Assembly (NCBI GenBank): GCA_002633115.1
Contig: NWBJ01000069.1
Coordinates: 57,385 to 110,359 of the forward strand
DNA: 52,975 bases
Source: Muribaculaceae bacterium Zag1
Lineage (GTDB): Bacteria > Bacteroidota > Bacteroidia > Bacteroidales > Muribaculaceae
Direction of reading: 5' to 3'
A model generated the notes under the pieces. It ran no database searches. It had not been told where the DNA came from and saw only the letters and a list, made by a program, of their open reading frames with translations. Positions 16,654-25,499 of the stretch are shown here, in pieces; within the stretch, counting starts at the first letter, position 1; each line of letters starts with the position of its first letter. Made by a program: the position numbers and the translations under genes.

Positions 16654-17397
16654 AGAATAATATACATAGTCCTTCTGCTGATGGCATTTGCGGCGCATGC
16701 GCAAATGCCAGACCCTGCAGCCCTCCCCGATTCCATACCTATGGAACCGAAGTATGTCGATTACCCTGACGAAGAGGCCATCCAAGTGCAAGAATTCACC
16801 ACCGAGGGCAACCGCTTCAACATTCTCGGCTCTGACACAATCCCCGTAATCGCCCCTATTGACAAATGGGCCGGTTACAATGTGTGGGAAGAGCGCGAAG
16901 TGGCTTACAACCCTGATCCTAATCGCGCAGTGTGGATGTCGGCCTTGTTCCCCGGATTGGGCCAGGTCTACAACCGCCGCTACTGGAAGCTGCCCATCAT
17001 CGTGGGCGCCTATCTGGGCCTCGGATATGCCACCTCGTGGAATCATACCATGCTCACCGACTATACCCGAGCATACCGCGACATCACCGATACTGACCCA
17101 TCGACCAAGAGCTACATGAACTTCTTCCCGCCCACTGTGACGGAGAGCAGCCTCGACAAGACTTGGCTGACCAATATCCTGCAGTCGCGACGCAACTATT
17201 TCCGTCGCAACCGCGACTTGTGCATCATCTGCATGGTGGGGGTATATTTCTTGGCAATGGTTGATGCTTACGTCGATGCCTCGCTGGCTCACTTCGACAT
17301 CTCGCACGACCTGACTGTCGACTGGGCGCCGGCAGTGTTCCAGGACGGTCGCAACCGCTTGCCATCGGTCGGGTTGGTCTGGGCCTTTAACTTCTAA
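16648..17397 (+). CDS. DUF5683 domain-containing membrane-associated protein
   Basis: This 249-residue protein has a signal peptide (IIYIVLLLMAFAAHAQ) and a C-terminal hydrophobic domain with the DUF5683 signature: AVWMSALFPGLGQVYNRRYWKLPIIVGAYLGLGYA, a second segment DLCIICMVGVYFLAMVDAYVDA, and the terminal AHFDIS. In Bacteroidetes it is found with parAB and mltD, as here, which suggests an envelope role linked to division or cell-wall turnover. No ATG is available before the signal peptide. The TTG at 16648 inside the TTTTGAC repeat is the only plausible start. Function unknown. Confidence 0.88.
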   Translation: MTRIIYIVLLLMAFAAHAQMPDPAALPDSIPMEPKYVDYPDEEAIQVQEFTTEGNRFNILGSDTIPVIAPIDKWAGYNVWEEREVAYNPDPNRAVWMSALFPGLGQVYNRRYWKLPIIVGAYLGLGYATSWNHTMLTDYTRAYRDITDTDPSTKSYMNFFPPTVTESSLDKTWLTNILQSRRNYFRRNRDLCIICMVGVYFLAMVDAYVDASLAHFDISHDLTVDWAPAVFQDGRNRLPSVGLVWAFNF

Positions 17398-17438
17398 AGG
17401 AAGAATACAGAATCTAAAAACAGGAAAATTGTAGGTAT

Positions 17439-19001
17439 ATGAAACATAAGAAGATTCTTTTTTGCTTGCTGTCCTTAGCTTCGGGATGGTGGTCGGCCTC
17501 AGCTGACGTGGCTATCCAAGACACCATCACCGACAATCACATCGTGTACCCGGCCTCGATGGACACTGATGTCAACCTCCTGAAAAACAATTGGTACATG
17601 CAGCGTTATGCCGTGCTCGACAGCGTGGCCAAGCGCAGCACCGGCACTACGCCCACCGATGCGGTCTACAAGCAGCGTCTGCAGCGCTTGCCCAACGTGA
17701 TCGAGATGCCGTTCAATTCGATTGTGCGCAGCTACATCGAGATGTACGCCAATCGCAAGCCTGAGCTGGTAGAGCAGATGCTCGGCATGAGCATCTACTA
17801 CATGCCAATGTTTGAGGAGGCACTCGAGAAATACCAACTACCCTCAGAGCTCAAATATCTCCCTGTGATTGAATCAGCCCTCAATCCTAATGCGGTGTCA
17901 AAAGCCGGAGCTGCTGGCCTGTGGCAATTCATGACTGCTACTGCCACTGGCGAGGGTCTTGAGGTAAACTCGCTCATTGATGAGCGTCGCGATCCCATCG
18001 CATCGTCCGATGCCGCTGCCCATTACCTGAAGACCCTGTATGGCATCTACAACGACTGGCCATTGGCCATCGCCGCCTACAATTGCGGTCCGGGCAATGT
18101 CAACAAAGCCATCAAGCGCGCTGGCGATGTCTACGACTATTGGGCTATCTACAAATTCTTGCCCGAGGAGACTCGCGGATACGTGCCGGCATTCATCGCC
18201 GCAAACTACATCATGAATTACTATGCCGAGCATGGCATCTCTCATGCTCTGGCTCGTCGACCGATCATCACCGATACTGTGCATGTCAACCAGAAGGTGC
18301 ATTTCCAGCAGATTTCTGATGTGATGGGCATTCCTATCGAGGAGCTGCGCAGCCTCAACCCCCAATATCGCCAAGACATCATCCCGGGCCATATCAAGCC
18401 TTATCACTTGATTCTGCCCTCGGTGCAAGCATATTGCTATGTGGCCAACGAGGATACCATTATTAACCACAACCGCTCGCAATTCTTCACTCGCGACGAG
18501 GTTGAGCCTTACACCCCGGCTTCATCATTGGTTGCCTCTTCGTCGTCTTCGGCCTCAGCTTCAAGCCCCAAGACGCATATTGTCAAGAAAGGCGAGACTC
18601 TCAAATCCATCGCTACGAAATACGGCGTTACTGTCGAGAGCATACGCAGTGCCAACAATCTGTCGTCGACCAAGGTCAAGACTGGCACCAAGCTCACGAT
18701 ATACACTGACGACACGCTGACAGCCTCAGCATCAAAGACAGGTTCGGCCGCAGCATCGGCCAAGACGGCCGCTGCCGCAAACAAACCGGCCACCTCGACA
18801 ACATCTAAGAAATCGAAAACCTCGACCACCAAGAAGCAGAGCACAACTGCCTCGACTACTACCCATACCGTCAAGGCTGGCGAATCGCTCGAGCGCATCG
18901 CTCGCAAATACGGCGTATCGGTTGAGTCAATCAAAAAGGCCAACGGCTTGAAATCAAATATGATACATCCAAAGGACAAACTTAAGATACCCAAGAAATA
19001 A
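17439..19001 (+). CDS. mltD: Membrane-bound lytic murein transglycosylase D with LysM domains
   Basis: This 520-residue exported protein cleaves the MurNAc-GlcNAc bond to form 1,6-anhydromuropeptides. A signal peptide (about 1-23) is followed by the SLT domain (about 125-260), with the catalytic glutamate in [20 protein letters not shown] and the family motif [16 protein letters not shown] LysM-like segment (about 278-325) comes next, then two clear LysM repeats for peptidoglycan binding (about 383-425 and 473-518), separated by a low-complexity Ser/Thr/Ala/Lys linker. It ends the parA-parB-DUF5683-mltD cluster. Confidence 0.95.
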   Translation: MKHKKILFCLLSLASGWWSASADVAIQDTITDNHIVYPASMDTDVNLLKNNWYMQRYAVLDSVAKRSTGTTPTDAVYKQRLQRLPNVIEMPFNSIVRSYIEMYANRKPELVEQMLGMSIYYMPMFEEALEKYQLPSELKYLPVIESALNPNAVSKAGAAGLWQFMTATATGEGLEVNSLIDERRDPIASSDAAAHYLKTLYGIYNDWPLAIAAYNCGPGNVNKAIKRAGDVYDYWAIYKFLPEETRGYVPAFIAANYIMNYYAEHGISHALARRPIITDTVHVNQKVHFQQISDVMGIPIEELRSLNPQYRQDIIPGHIKPYHLILPSVQAYCYVANEDTIINHNRSQFFTRDEVEPYTPASSLVASSSSSASASSPKTHIVKKGETLKSIATKYGVTVESIRSANNLSSTKVKTGTKLTIYTDDTLTASASKTGSAAASAKTAAAANKPATSTTSKKSKTSTTKKQSTTASTTTHTVKAGESLERIARKYGVSVESIKKANGLKSNMIHPKDKLKIPKK

Positions 19002-19053
19002 CCTTTTTTCCAATTACCATAAACACCCTGATTTTAAAGACACTTGACATCCT

Positions 19054-21054
19054 ATGACTACTGAAAAAGTGAAAGAACGCGAGCCGGAGTACGCGCCGGC
19101 TGAGCTCGAACCCGTCGACTTGCCAGAGAACGCGTTTCGCGAACTCGCGGCCGACGAGGAGTACCATCCCATAATGAATCCGGCGCACGACTATCCCGAG
19201 GTGACGCCGTATTCGGTGACTATGGGTTTGATTTTGGCCGTAATCTTCAGCGCGGCCGCTGCCTATCTGGGCCTCAAGGTGGGCCAAGTATTTGAGGCAG
19301 CCATCCCTATCGCCATCATCGCTGTGGGCCTGTCGGGCGCTTTGAAAAAGAACAAAGCCCTGGGCCAGAATGTGATTATCCAATCGATTGGCGCCTGCTC
19401 GGGCGTGATCGTGGCTGGTGCCATCTTCACCCTCCCGGCTCTGTACATCCTCCAGGCTTCGTATCCTGAGATTACTGTCAACTTCTTCCAGATTTTCCTC
19501 AGTTCGCTCTTCGGCGGTGTGCTGGGTATTCTGTTCTTCATTCCTTTCCGCAAGTATTTCGTAAAGGATATGCACGGCAAGTACCCCTTCCCTGAGGCTA
19601 CCGCTACCACTCAGGTGCTCTGCAGCGGTCAAAGCGCTGCCGCATCCTCTGGCGGTCAGGCCAAGCTGCTGGTAATCGCTTCGCTCATCGGTGGTATCTA
19701 CGACTACATCGTGGCTACCTTTGGTTGGTGGGCCGAGACTGTCACCACCACAGCTTATGCTTGGGGCGCATCGGTGGTTGAGAAGACCAAATTCTTGGTA
19801 TCTTGCAACACCTCGGCTGCTGTGCTTGGCCTGGGCTACATCATCGGCCTCAAGTATGCTTTTATCATCTTCTCTGGTTCAATCTTTGTGTGGTGGGTGC
19901 TTATCCCTCTGTTTGGCACCTATGGCGCGCCTGAGATTTCTGCTCTGTCGGCCCAAGGCATCTTCAGCAACTATGCCCGCATGATGGGCATCGGCGGTAT
20001 CGCTATGGCTGGCATCATCGGCATCGTCAAGTCGTGGCCCATTATCCAACAGGCAGTCGGTCTCGCTGGCCGCGAGTTCAAGGGCTCGGCAGGCAAGCAA
20101 GCCACTCTGCGTTGGCAGCGCGACATCTCGATGAAGTCGATCACCTATATGATTGCCATTGCTCTCGCGGCTGTGTTCATCTTCTTCTGGTTTGGCGTAA
20201 TCCATACTTTCTGGCAGGCTGTGATTGCTTGGTTTGTGGTAACAGTGATTGCTTTCCTCTTCACTACCGTGGCTGCCAATGCCATCGCTATCGTGGGCAC
20301 CAACCCAGTGAGCGGCATGACCCTGATGACTCTTATCATCGCTTCGGGCATCTTCGTAGCTATCGGTCTTAATGGCACCTCGGGCATCGTCACTTCGATG
20401 GTGCTGGGCGGTGTCGTTTGTACCGCGCTCTCTATGGCTGGCGGTTTTGTCACCGACCTCAAGATAGGATATTGGCTTGGCTCAACGCCTCGCAAGCAGG
20501 AGCAATGGAAATTCCTCGGCACTCTGGTATCGGCCGCTACCGTTGGCGGCGTAATCATGGTGCTCAACCAGGTCTACGGCTTCGGCCCTGATTCATCTCT
20601 CGCAGCGCCACAGGCAAATGCTATGGCCAAGGTGATCGAACCTATGATGACCGGCGGCGATACCCCCTGGACTCTCTATATCGTTGGCGCAGTGCTTGCC
20701 ATCATTCTCAACTGGCTTGGCGTACCGGCTCTGCCTTTCTGCCTCGGCATGTTCATTCCTCTGCAGCTCAACACTCCGCTGCTCGTGGGCGGTCTGGTAG
20801 CTTGGGCTGTGAATCGCAGCAGCAAGGATCCCGACATCGTTAAGGCTCGCAACGACCGCGGCACTCTCATCTCATCGGGTCTGATCGCTGGCGGCGCTCT
20901 GTTTGGCGTATTCTCGGCCATCACCATCATGTGTGGCAAGACTCCTCCATCCAACAATGACGAGTTTGTGCCTCAGATCCTGGGCCTGATTGCCTACGCA
21001 GCCATCATCGCCTACCTCTACATCGCCTCCTGCCGCACCAAATCCAACCGCTAA
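19054..21054 (+). CDS. Oligopeptide transporter, OPT family
   Basis: This 666-residue polytopic inner-membrane protein belongs to the OPT superfamily. After a charged N-terminal tail (about 1-50), many hydrophobic helices follow, including YSVTMGLILAVIFSAAAAYLGLKVGQ, which is characteristic of bacterial OPT transporters, and GKYPFPEATATTQVL, the OPT loop signature. These carriers take up oligopeptides or related metal chelates driven by protons. No signal for a specific substrate. The stop codon lies in the first arm of the next inverted repeat. Confidence 0.92.
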   Translation: MTTEKVKEREPEYAPAELEPVDLPENAFRELAADEEYHPIMNPAHDYPEVTPYSVTMGLILAVIFSAAAAYLGLKVGQVFEAAIPIAIIAVGLSGALKKNKALGQNVIIQSIGACSGVIVAGAIFTLPALYILQASYPEITVNFFQIFLSSLFGGVLGILFFIPFRKYFVKDMHGKYPFPEATATTQVLCSGQSAAASSGGQAKLLVIASLIGGIYDYIVATFGWWAETVTTTAYAWGASVVEKTKFLVSCNTSAAVLGLGYIIGLKYAFIIFSGSIFVWWVLIPLFGTYGAPEISALSAQGIFSNYARMMGIGGIAMAGIIGIVKSWPIIQQAVGLAGREFKGSAGKQATLRWQRDISMKSITYMIAIALAAVFIFFWFGVIHTFWQAVIAWFVVTVIAFLFTTVAANAIAIVGTNPVSGMTLMTLIIASGIFVAIGLNGTSGIVTSMVLGGVVCTALSMAGGFVTDLKIGYWLGSTPRKQEQWKFLGTLVSAATVGGVIMVLNQVYGFGPDSSLAAPQANAMAKVIEPMMTGGDTPWTLYIVGAVLAIILNWLGVPALPFCLGMFIPLQLNTPLLVGGLVAWAVNRSSKDPDIVKARNDRGTLISSGLIAGGALFGVFSAITIMCGKTPPSNNDEFVPQILGLIAYAAIIAYLYIASCRTKSNR

Positions 21055-21157
21055 AACGTAAGCACAAAAAACGTAAACACGAAAAACGTAAGCACAAAAA
21101 AACGTAAACACATAAGCTTTACGTTTTTCGTATTTACGTTTTTCGTGCTTACGTTTT
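21053..21157. repeat. ACGTAAGCAC-word long inverted repeat
   Basis: About 42-nt arms, each built of three AAAACGTAA(G/A)CAC words, face each other (left from 21053, right ending 21157), with a few mismatches and one indel. The left arm starts inside the OPT stop codon and the right arm ends 7 nt before the MATE start. Because the flanking genes are codirectional, it could attenuate read-through. The word is related to the ACATAAGG arms at 11661 and 47096. Confidence 0.88.
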
Positions 21158-21164
21158 CAAGATT

Positions 21165-22466
21165 ATGAATCGCATCAATCAGGAAATACTACGTCTGTCA
21201 ATCCCAGCAATTGTGTCGAATATTACCACACCATTGCTGGGATTGGTGGATACTGCCATCACCGGCCACATGGGAGCCGCCTCATACATCGGAGCCATAG
21301 CGGTTGGCGGCAGCATGTTCAGCCTCGCCTACTGGCTGATGAATTTCCTGCGCATGGGCACAAGCGGTCTCACCTCCCAAGCCTACGGAGCGCAGATTGC
21401 CGGCCATGCCGCTGACGCGCCCAAGCTGATTCTTTGGCGTGCCCTCTTGGTGGGCATAGCCCTCTCGGCAGCGCTAATCGTGCTCAGCCCATGGATTGCT
21501 GATGCGCTGCTGTATTTCATGGATGCGCAGCCCGACACCTCGGCTATGGCTCGCACTTATTTCCTGATTGTGATTTTTGGCGCACCAGCCGTTTTGTGCA
21601 CGTATTCGCTGACGGGTTGGCTCTTGGGAATGCAAGACTCGCGCGCGCCGATGTGGATGGCTCTCGTCACCAACGTTGCCAACATCGCTGCCAGCCTGAT
21701 TCTGGTCTACGGCTTTGGCCTCAAGATTGAGGGTGTGGCCATTGGCACCCTGTCGGCGCAATGGATAGGGCTGGGCTGCGGCTTATGGTTGGCGCATCGC
21801 CGCTACCGCCCTTTTGCCGGAGCTATGCAAGCCACATGGACGCAACTGCGCCGAGGCATGCGCCGTTTCTTCTCGCTTAATACTGATATCTTCTTGCGTA
21901 CGCTCTGCCTTGTGGCTGTTACTTTATGGTTCACACGCTCTGGGGCTCGCTCAGGCAGCGACATACTCGCCGCCAATGCACTGCTGATGCAGCTGTTCAT
22001 TCTCTTTTCTTATTTCATGGATGGCTTCGCTTTTGCTGGCGAGGCAATGGCTGGCAAATATTTCGGTCAAGGCAACCGTCCTATGCTCTCAGCCACCATC
22101 CGTGGCATTTTCCAATGGAGCCTGGGGGTGGTGATTCTCTTCACCCTGCTCTATGGCTTGGGTGGACGCCTGATTCTCGAACTTCTCACTGATGACCCGG
22201 CTGTGGTGGATACTGCCATGAGTTACTTGCCCTGGGCCATCGCCGTACCCGCCGCAGGCGTGATGGCCTTTGTCTGGGATGGCATCTTCATCGGCCTTAC
22301 TCTCAGCCGCCAGATGCTCCTCTCCATGCTCTGCGCCTCAGCCGTATATTTCCTCCTCTACTTCCTCCTCACCCCTACCCTCTCCAACCACGGCCTCTGG
22401 CTCTCCTTCATCTCCTACCTCCTCACCCGCGGCCTCATCCAGTCCCTCCTCTACCCCAAAAAATGA
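21165..22466 (+). CDS. MATE family efflux transporter (DinF-like)
   Basis: This 433-residue protein has about 12 membrane segments and the MATE N-terminal pattern LRLSIPAIVSNITTPLLGLVDTAITGHM, typical of the DinF subgroup. These carriers export cationic drugs or metabolites using Na+ or H+. The repeated half, around LNTDIFLRTLCLVAVTLW, marks the second bundle. Its ATG lies 8 nt after the preceding inverted repeat. Its stop codon is in an AAATGAAAAATGA word, which also marks the left edge of the AT-rich island. Confidence 0.94.
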   Translation: MNRINQEILRLSIPAIVSNITTPLLGLVDTAITGHMGAASYIGAIAVGGSMFSLAYWLMNFLRMGTSGLTSQAYGAQIAGHAADAPKLILWRALLVGIALSAALIVLSPWIADALLYFMDAQPDTSAMARTYFLIVIFGAPAVLCTYSLTGWLLGMQDSRAPMWMALVTNVANIAASLILVYGFGLKIEGVAIGTLSAQWIGLGCGLWLAHRRYRPFAGAMQATWTQLRRGMRRFFSLNTDIFLRTLCLVAVTLWFTRSGARSGSDILAANALLMQLFILFSYFMDGFAFAGEAMAGKYFGQGNRPMLSATIRGIFQWSLGVVILFTLLYGLGGRLILELLTDDPAVVDTAMSYLPWAIAVPAAGVMAFVWDGIFIGLTLSRQMLLSMLCASAVYFLLYFLLTPTLSNHGLWLSFISYLLTRGLIQSLLYPKK

Positions 22467-22488
22467 AAAATGATTCTTTTTACTCCCA

Positions 22489-22707
22489 TTATTCTAAAGG
22501 CACTCCTTTCTCTTTCATAAAGTCTATAACATCATCTGTGAAATACTCTCGACTAAAAGTATGTAGGGGATCGTATCCTGGCACCAAATAGCCATCTATT
22601 ATATTAGAATCCTTTAACCGGCGATAAACAGTAGCCAAAGGGAGGCCGAGCCTTTCGGCTACGCTTCCTATCACAGCGGTTACAAATTCAAGTTGTTTGA
22701 AATCCAT
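22489..22707 (-). CDS. DUF3791 domain-containing protein
   Basis: This 72-residue protein starts MDFKQLEFVTAVIGSVAERLG and has the DUF3791 pattern: TVYRRLKDSNIIDGYLVPGYDPLHTFSREYFTDDVIDFMKEKG. Such proteins are often paired with DUF3990 genes and behave like accessory, possibly toxin-antitoxin, modules; here the partner is absent. It has its own promoter, so the longer in-frame start at 22791 is rejected. The low GC fits the island. The role is unknown. Confidence 0.8.
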   Translation of the reverse strand: MDFKQLEFVTAVIGSVAERLGLPLATVYRRLKDSNIIDGYLVPGYDPLHTFSREYFTDDVIDFMKEKGVPLE

Positions 22708-22723
22708 AATCTTAAAAATTTGA

Positions 22724-22758
22724 TACAAAAATACTACCTTTTCTTTGAAGTAACAAAA
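22724..22758 (-). promoter_or_regulatory. Promoter of the DUF3791 gene
   Basis: On the minus strand TTTTG (22758-22754) is followed after 20 nt by TATTTTTGTA (22733-22724). The ATG is 16 nt further on. This sets the start of the gene at 22707. Confidence 0.8.
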
Positions 22759-22834
22759 TTTGAAACCAAATTTTCCTTCATTTCTCCACAAAATCTGCCA
22801 TATACTGCGATCAATCGGGAGGTGCAGGGATTCT

Positions 22835-23887
22835 TCAAATAAGATTAAGGTCGTTATAGACTTGTTCTATCGGTTGATTGAGAAGAGCGGAGGCTTTGGA
22901 GATAGAGATAATACCAGTAGCGAGAGCACAGAATACAAGGCGCTCAAAGCGACTCGATTTCTCGTCTCTATACCGAGAGCCCTCAACCAGCTCCCTGAAT
23001 TGTGGCAGAGCCTTTTTCTTCATACAGAAACCAGCATACCTATGCTCAGAGATGATACCGCAACATTTGGCTTTATACATCAGTGCGTCTATAGAAATGC
23101 CATATTGACACTGAAGGTCAATAAGTTCTTGCAGTGAGATGTCATGTCTACGCTCTCCAATTAGGGATTTGAACCTATCGCTGGATATGAGCATTTCACG
23201 GGCAAAAATGTTACAAAGGTGGTCTCTCTCCTTTGAGTCACTCTCTGGATCAAATTCTAATATCAAATACCCAAGTTCGCGAAGTACAGTGAAGCGCTTG
23301 CGCTCAGCGGTAAAATTGGAATTGAGTACGATGACGCGTAGGCTTTCTCCTACCATGGCGCTTAGAGCATCAATCATGGTTGGTGCTTCTATCTCTATCA
23401 CCTTGATGCAATTGTTTTCAAGAGTTTCTATTTCATTCGCAATGCCATTGTCACCAAGGCGCCATTCTTTTTTGAGGTTGGCAACAATAGACCCAATATC
23501 ATTATCCTCTCTGATATTCGCGTTGCGGATACCATTTACCATCTTAGATTCTATGCCACACAACTCCTCTATCTCCAGATAACATTCTAACTGGTCCCTT
23601 ACCATCTCCTTAATGGAGGCAAGGGGTTTTCCACTTAGCTTTACGTAACTATGAAATACTGTTTCTCCGATGCTTGGCCCTATTGGCCGCAAAAGTGAAT
23701 CAGGGGTTACTTCGAGAGCATTAGCCAAAAGAATCAAGGAGCGACTATCGGGCATCATTTGTCCCGCCTCATATTTATGAATAGACTGCTTGGTCAGAGC
23801 GTAGTCCAATCGCTTTACGAGTTCATCCATCGACAAACCGCGCATCACGCGAGCCTGCTTTAACCGTATGGGGAAAACTGTTTTCAT
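22835..23887 (-). CDS. XRE family regulator with degenerate ImmA/IrrE peptidase domain
   Basis: This 350-residue protein has an N-terminal helix-turn-helix (about 6-62; LKQARVMRGLSMDELVKRLD then LTKQSIHKYEAGQMMPDSRS). The C-terminal part follows the ImmA/IrrE layout, with ERKRFTVLRELGYLILEF around residue 205. In functional members this is HELGH, the zinc-binding HEXXH; here it reads RELGY (203-207), so both histidines are lost and peptidase activity is unlikely. It lies upstream of and divergent from the restriction-modification pair. A GTTTACAAA inverted repeat overlaps its own promoter, suggesting autoregulation. A control role for the R-M operon is inference. Confidence 0.88.
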   Translation of the reverse strand: MKTVFPIRLKQARVMRGLSMDELVKRLDYALTKQSIHKYEAGQMMPDSRSLILLANALEVTPDSLLRPIGPSIGETVFHSYVKLSGKPLASIKEMVRDQLECYLEIEELCGIESKMVNGIRNANIREDNDIGSIVANLKKEWRLGDNGIANEIETLENNCIKVIEIEAPTMIDALSAMVGESLRVIVLNSNFTAERKRFTVLRELGYLILEFDPESDSKERDHLCNIFAREMLISSDRFKSLIGERRHDISLQELIDLQCQYGISIDALMYKAKCCGIISEHRYAGFCMKKKALPQFRELVEGSRYRDEKSSRFERLVFCALATGIISISKASALLNQPIEQVYNDLNLI

Positions 23888-23902
23888 CTCTAAGACCTTT
23901 TG

Positions 23903-23939
23903 GTTTACAAAATTAGTTATAATTTCTCAATTTGTAAAC
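23903..23939 (-). promoter_or_regulatory. XRE regulator promoter overlapped by an inverted-repeat operator
   Basis: GTTTACAAA (23903-23911) and TTTGTAAAC (23931-23939) are perfect 9-bp inverted arms with 19 nt between. On the minus strand the -7 element TAATTTTGTA (23915-23906) overlaps one arm, and the -33 region falls in the other. Binding there would block RNA polymerase, an arrangement typical of self-repression. The regulator ATG follows about 18 nt later. Confidence 0.7.
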
Positions 23940-24068
23940 TCTAATTTCAAAATTTTTCTGTAGGACGTAAAGAGAGCCGGTGTCCTCAAACTCTAGACGT
24001 GCCCTCAAGGTATAAATAAGGAGCCTTGCAGTGAACTTCCTGCGCTGGGTGCAATTTGACGCGTTCAT
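23913..24068 (-). CDS. Possible 51-residue small protein upstream of the XRE gene
   Basis: An ATG at 24068 opens a 51-codon frame starting MNASNCTQRRKFTARLLIYT and ending FEIRVYKLRNYN, with the TAA stop lying in the -7 element of the XRE gene. It is basic and has no recognised domain. A good minus-strand promoter lies about 22 nt upstream (24122-24090). It may be a real leader peptide gene, a remnant, or the shadow of a structured leader RNA; the sequence around 23960-24060 also has short inverted words (for example CCTTGAGGGCAC). Low certainty. Confidence 0.35.
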   Translation of the reverse strand: MNASNCTQRRKFTARLLIYTLRARLEFEDTGSLYVLQKNFEIRVYKLRNYN

Positions 24069-24089
24069 ATTTGTCTGATTTTTGTTTTT

Positions 24090-24122
24090 TGCAAATTTAC
24101 ACCATATTCTTTAATAACAAAA
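24090..24122 (-). promoter_or_regulatory. Minus-strand promoter upstream of the small ORF
   Basis: TTTTG (24122-24118) is followed after 18 nt by TAAATTTGCA (24099-24090) on the minus strand. It would make a transcript through the 51-residue frame into the XRE gene, giving that gene a second, longer mRNA of about 200 nt leader. Confidence 0.65.
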
Positions 24123-24164
24123 TGGCCTTCACCCAGTTTGTTTCTAACTCCTACTTCCCACCCC

Positions 24165-24251
24165 TTAGTCCATTTTACATTCCCCGCCTAATGATGACGA
24201 TTTTTATGGACTAAATTAATCCATATTTGATTTTTTTATTGTAATTTTGTA
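24165..24251 (+). promoter_or_regulatory. R-M operon promoter with TTARTCCAT operators
   Basis: The -7 element TAATTTTGTA (24242-24251) precedes the endonuclease ATG by 21 nt. The segment ATGGACTAAATTAATCCAT (24206-24224) is a 19-bp near-perfect palindrome that overlaps the -33 region. A further TTAGTCCAT copy lies at 24165-24173. The three TTARTCCAT half-sites resemble, in layout, the C-boxes bound by restriction-modification control proteins. Confidence 0.6.
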
Positions 24252-24272
24252 CCGTAATTCTACCAATCAGAA

Positions 24273-25499
24273 ATGAATCAGGACAATCAACAACTCACCG
24301 CTGGGTACGACATTCTTTTGGCCCAAGACCAACCTCTTTCTCCCAAAGAAATGAGGGAGGTCATTATGGGTAAATTAGGGGCTCAGTGTAATTATACAGA
24401 AGTTGAAGGAAAGAAACGCATCATTTATCATAACGGCTCAAAAGATATAATCATTTTTGCAAAGGCTATTACATACCTTGGTAATCCACATCCTATCTTT
24501 AAAAAGAGGATTCAGATTCCTAAATATTGGATTGAAGATGCAGTCTCCCTATCCAAATTAGGTTATGATGTAAGATTCATAGGAGTATATCATTTTGAAG
24601 GTTTTATTATATTTGCTGACTTTGTCAAAGATTCCTACATTCAACATCAATGCAACAACTCCGCCGCCCATATCTACATTAACGATTTATACCAAGGCGA
24701 CCTTTATGATTATTTCTCCAAAATAGATCAAAATGGAAATGAAATAAGGACAATCTCTAATCGTAAGTTCGCTCAATACTTACAAGGAGAAATGGCAGAA
24801 AGTAATTTGTTCAAACTTTTTGCCCAGTTCAACTATGGATTCTGTTTTGGGGAATGGCTGACTGCTATAGATGCTATTCAAGAGATGCATCAAAAACACT
24901 GGTCGCAATGGCGCCAAGCCGAATGGGCCGGATGGTTCCTAGAGTATAGATTCAGTCATTTTACCGAAAAAGATGAAATCCATCCCTATATTCAATACAC
25001 GGCCCTAACACATAAAAGTTCTCACGATCCAGATGTTTTTGATTTTGATATCTGGTTCCCAGCCCACAGATTTTATGGGGATCTAAAAGCCAGTGATAAA
25101 TCTAAAAAAGAAACTCCAGGCAACGACCAGATCGCCTTTGTTGAATGTCTCAAGAAGTATGGGAAGTTTTGGTACGTCATCTACCAACACGAAACCATCA
25201 AAGATTCCGATAAAGACTTTGAAGCGACATTATTCCGTAATAAATATTTAAAAGAAATAGACAATGCCCCAGACTCATCTTTTGATCCAATGAGTTACCA
25301 TCAAAGGATGAAACATAGTGTCAAATTCACAGATATGTGTATTCTGGAGATTAATCGTATTAACCTCCATTCTATTCTTTCAGATTTTAATCAAGGACGT
25401 CAACCCGATGGGAACCCACGGAATCCTAAATTCAAAATCAACAAGAAGGACATAGACAATTTTGTAATTTATCGTTATCACCATAAAGATGAGCAATAA
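24273..25499 (+). CDS. Candidate type II restriction endonuclease
   Basis: I do not recognise the family of this 408-residue protein by name. The gene overlaps the start of the C5 methyltransferase gene by 11 nt (ATGAGCAATAA), a layout typical of R-M operons. A candidate PD-(D/E)XK core is visible: FDFDIWFPAHRFYGDLKAS, with D257/D259, D270 and K272. There is no signal peptide or membrane segment. The region N-terminal to the core (about 1-240) would hold the recognition part. It is AT-rich like its neighbours, suggesting horizontal acquisition. Target sequence cannot be read from the protein. The call rests on context plus the motif. Confidence 0.7.
   Translation: MNQDNQQLTAGYDILLAQDQPLSPKEMREVIMGKLGAQCNYTEVEGKKRIIYHNGSKDIIIFAKAITYLGNPHPIFKKRIQIPKYWIEDAVSLSKLGYDVRFIGVYHFEGFIIFADFVKDSYIQHQCNNSAAHIYINDLYQGDLYDYFSKIDQNGNEIRTISNRKFAQYLQGEMAESNLFKLFAQFNYGFCFGEWLTAIDAIQEMHQKHWSQWRQAEWAGWFLEYRFSHFTEKDEIHPYIQYTALTHKSSHDPDVFDFDIWFPAHRFYGDLKASDKSKKETPGNDQIAFVECLKKYGKFWYVIYQHETIKDSDKDFEATLFRNKYLKEIDNAPDSSFDPMSYHQRMKHSVKFTDMCILEINRINLHSILSDFNQGRQPDGNPRNPKFKINKKDIDNFVIYRYHHKDEQ

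Noticed and set aside
16603-17307. A 234-codon minus-strand frame opposite DUF5683
   Set aside because: Shadow frame; the plus-strand DUF5683 gene has a signal peptide and family motifs.
22489-22791. DUF3791 gene as part of a complete toxin-antitoxin pair
   Set aside because: No DUF3990 or other toxin-like partner is adjacent.
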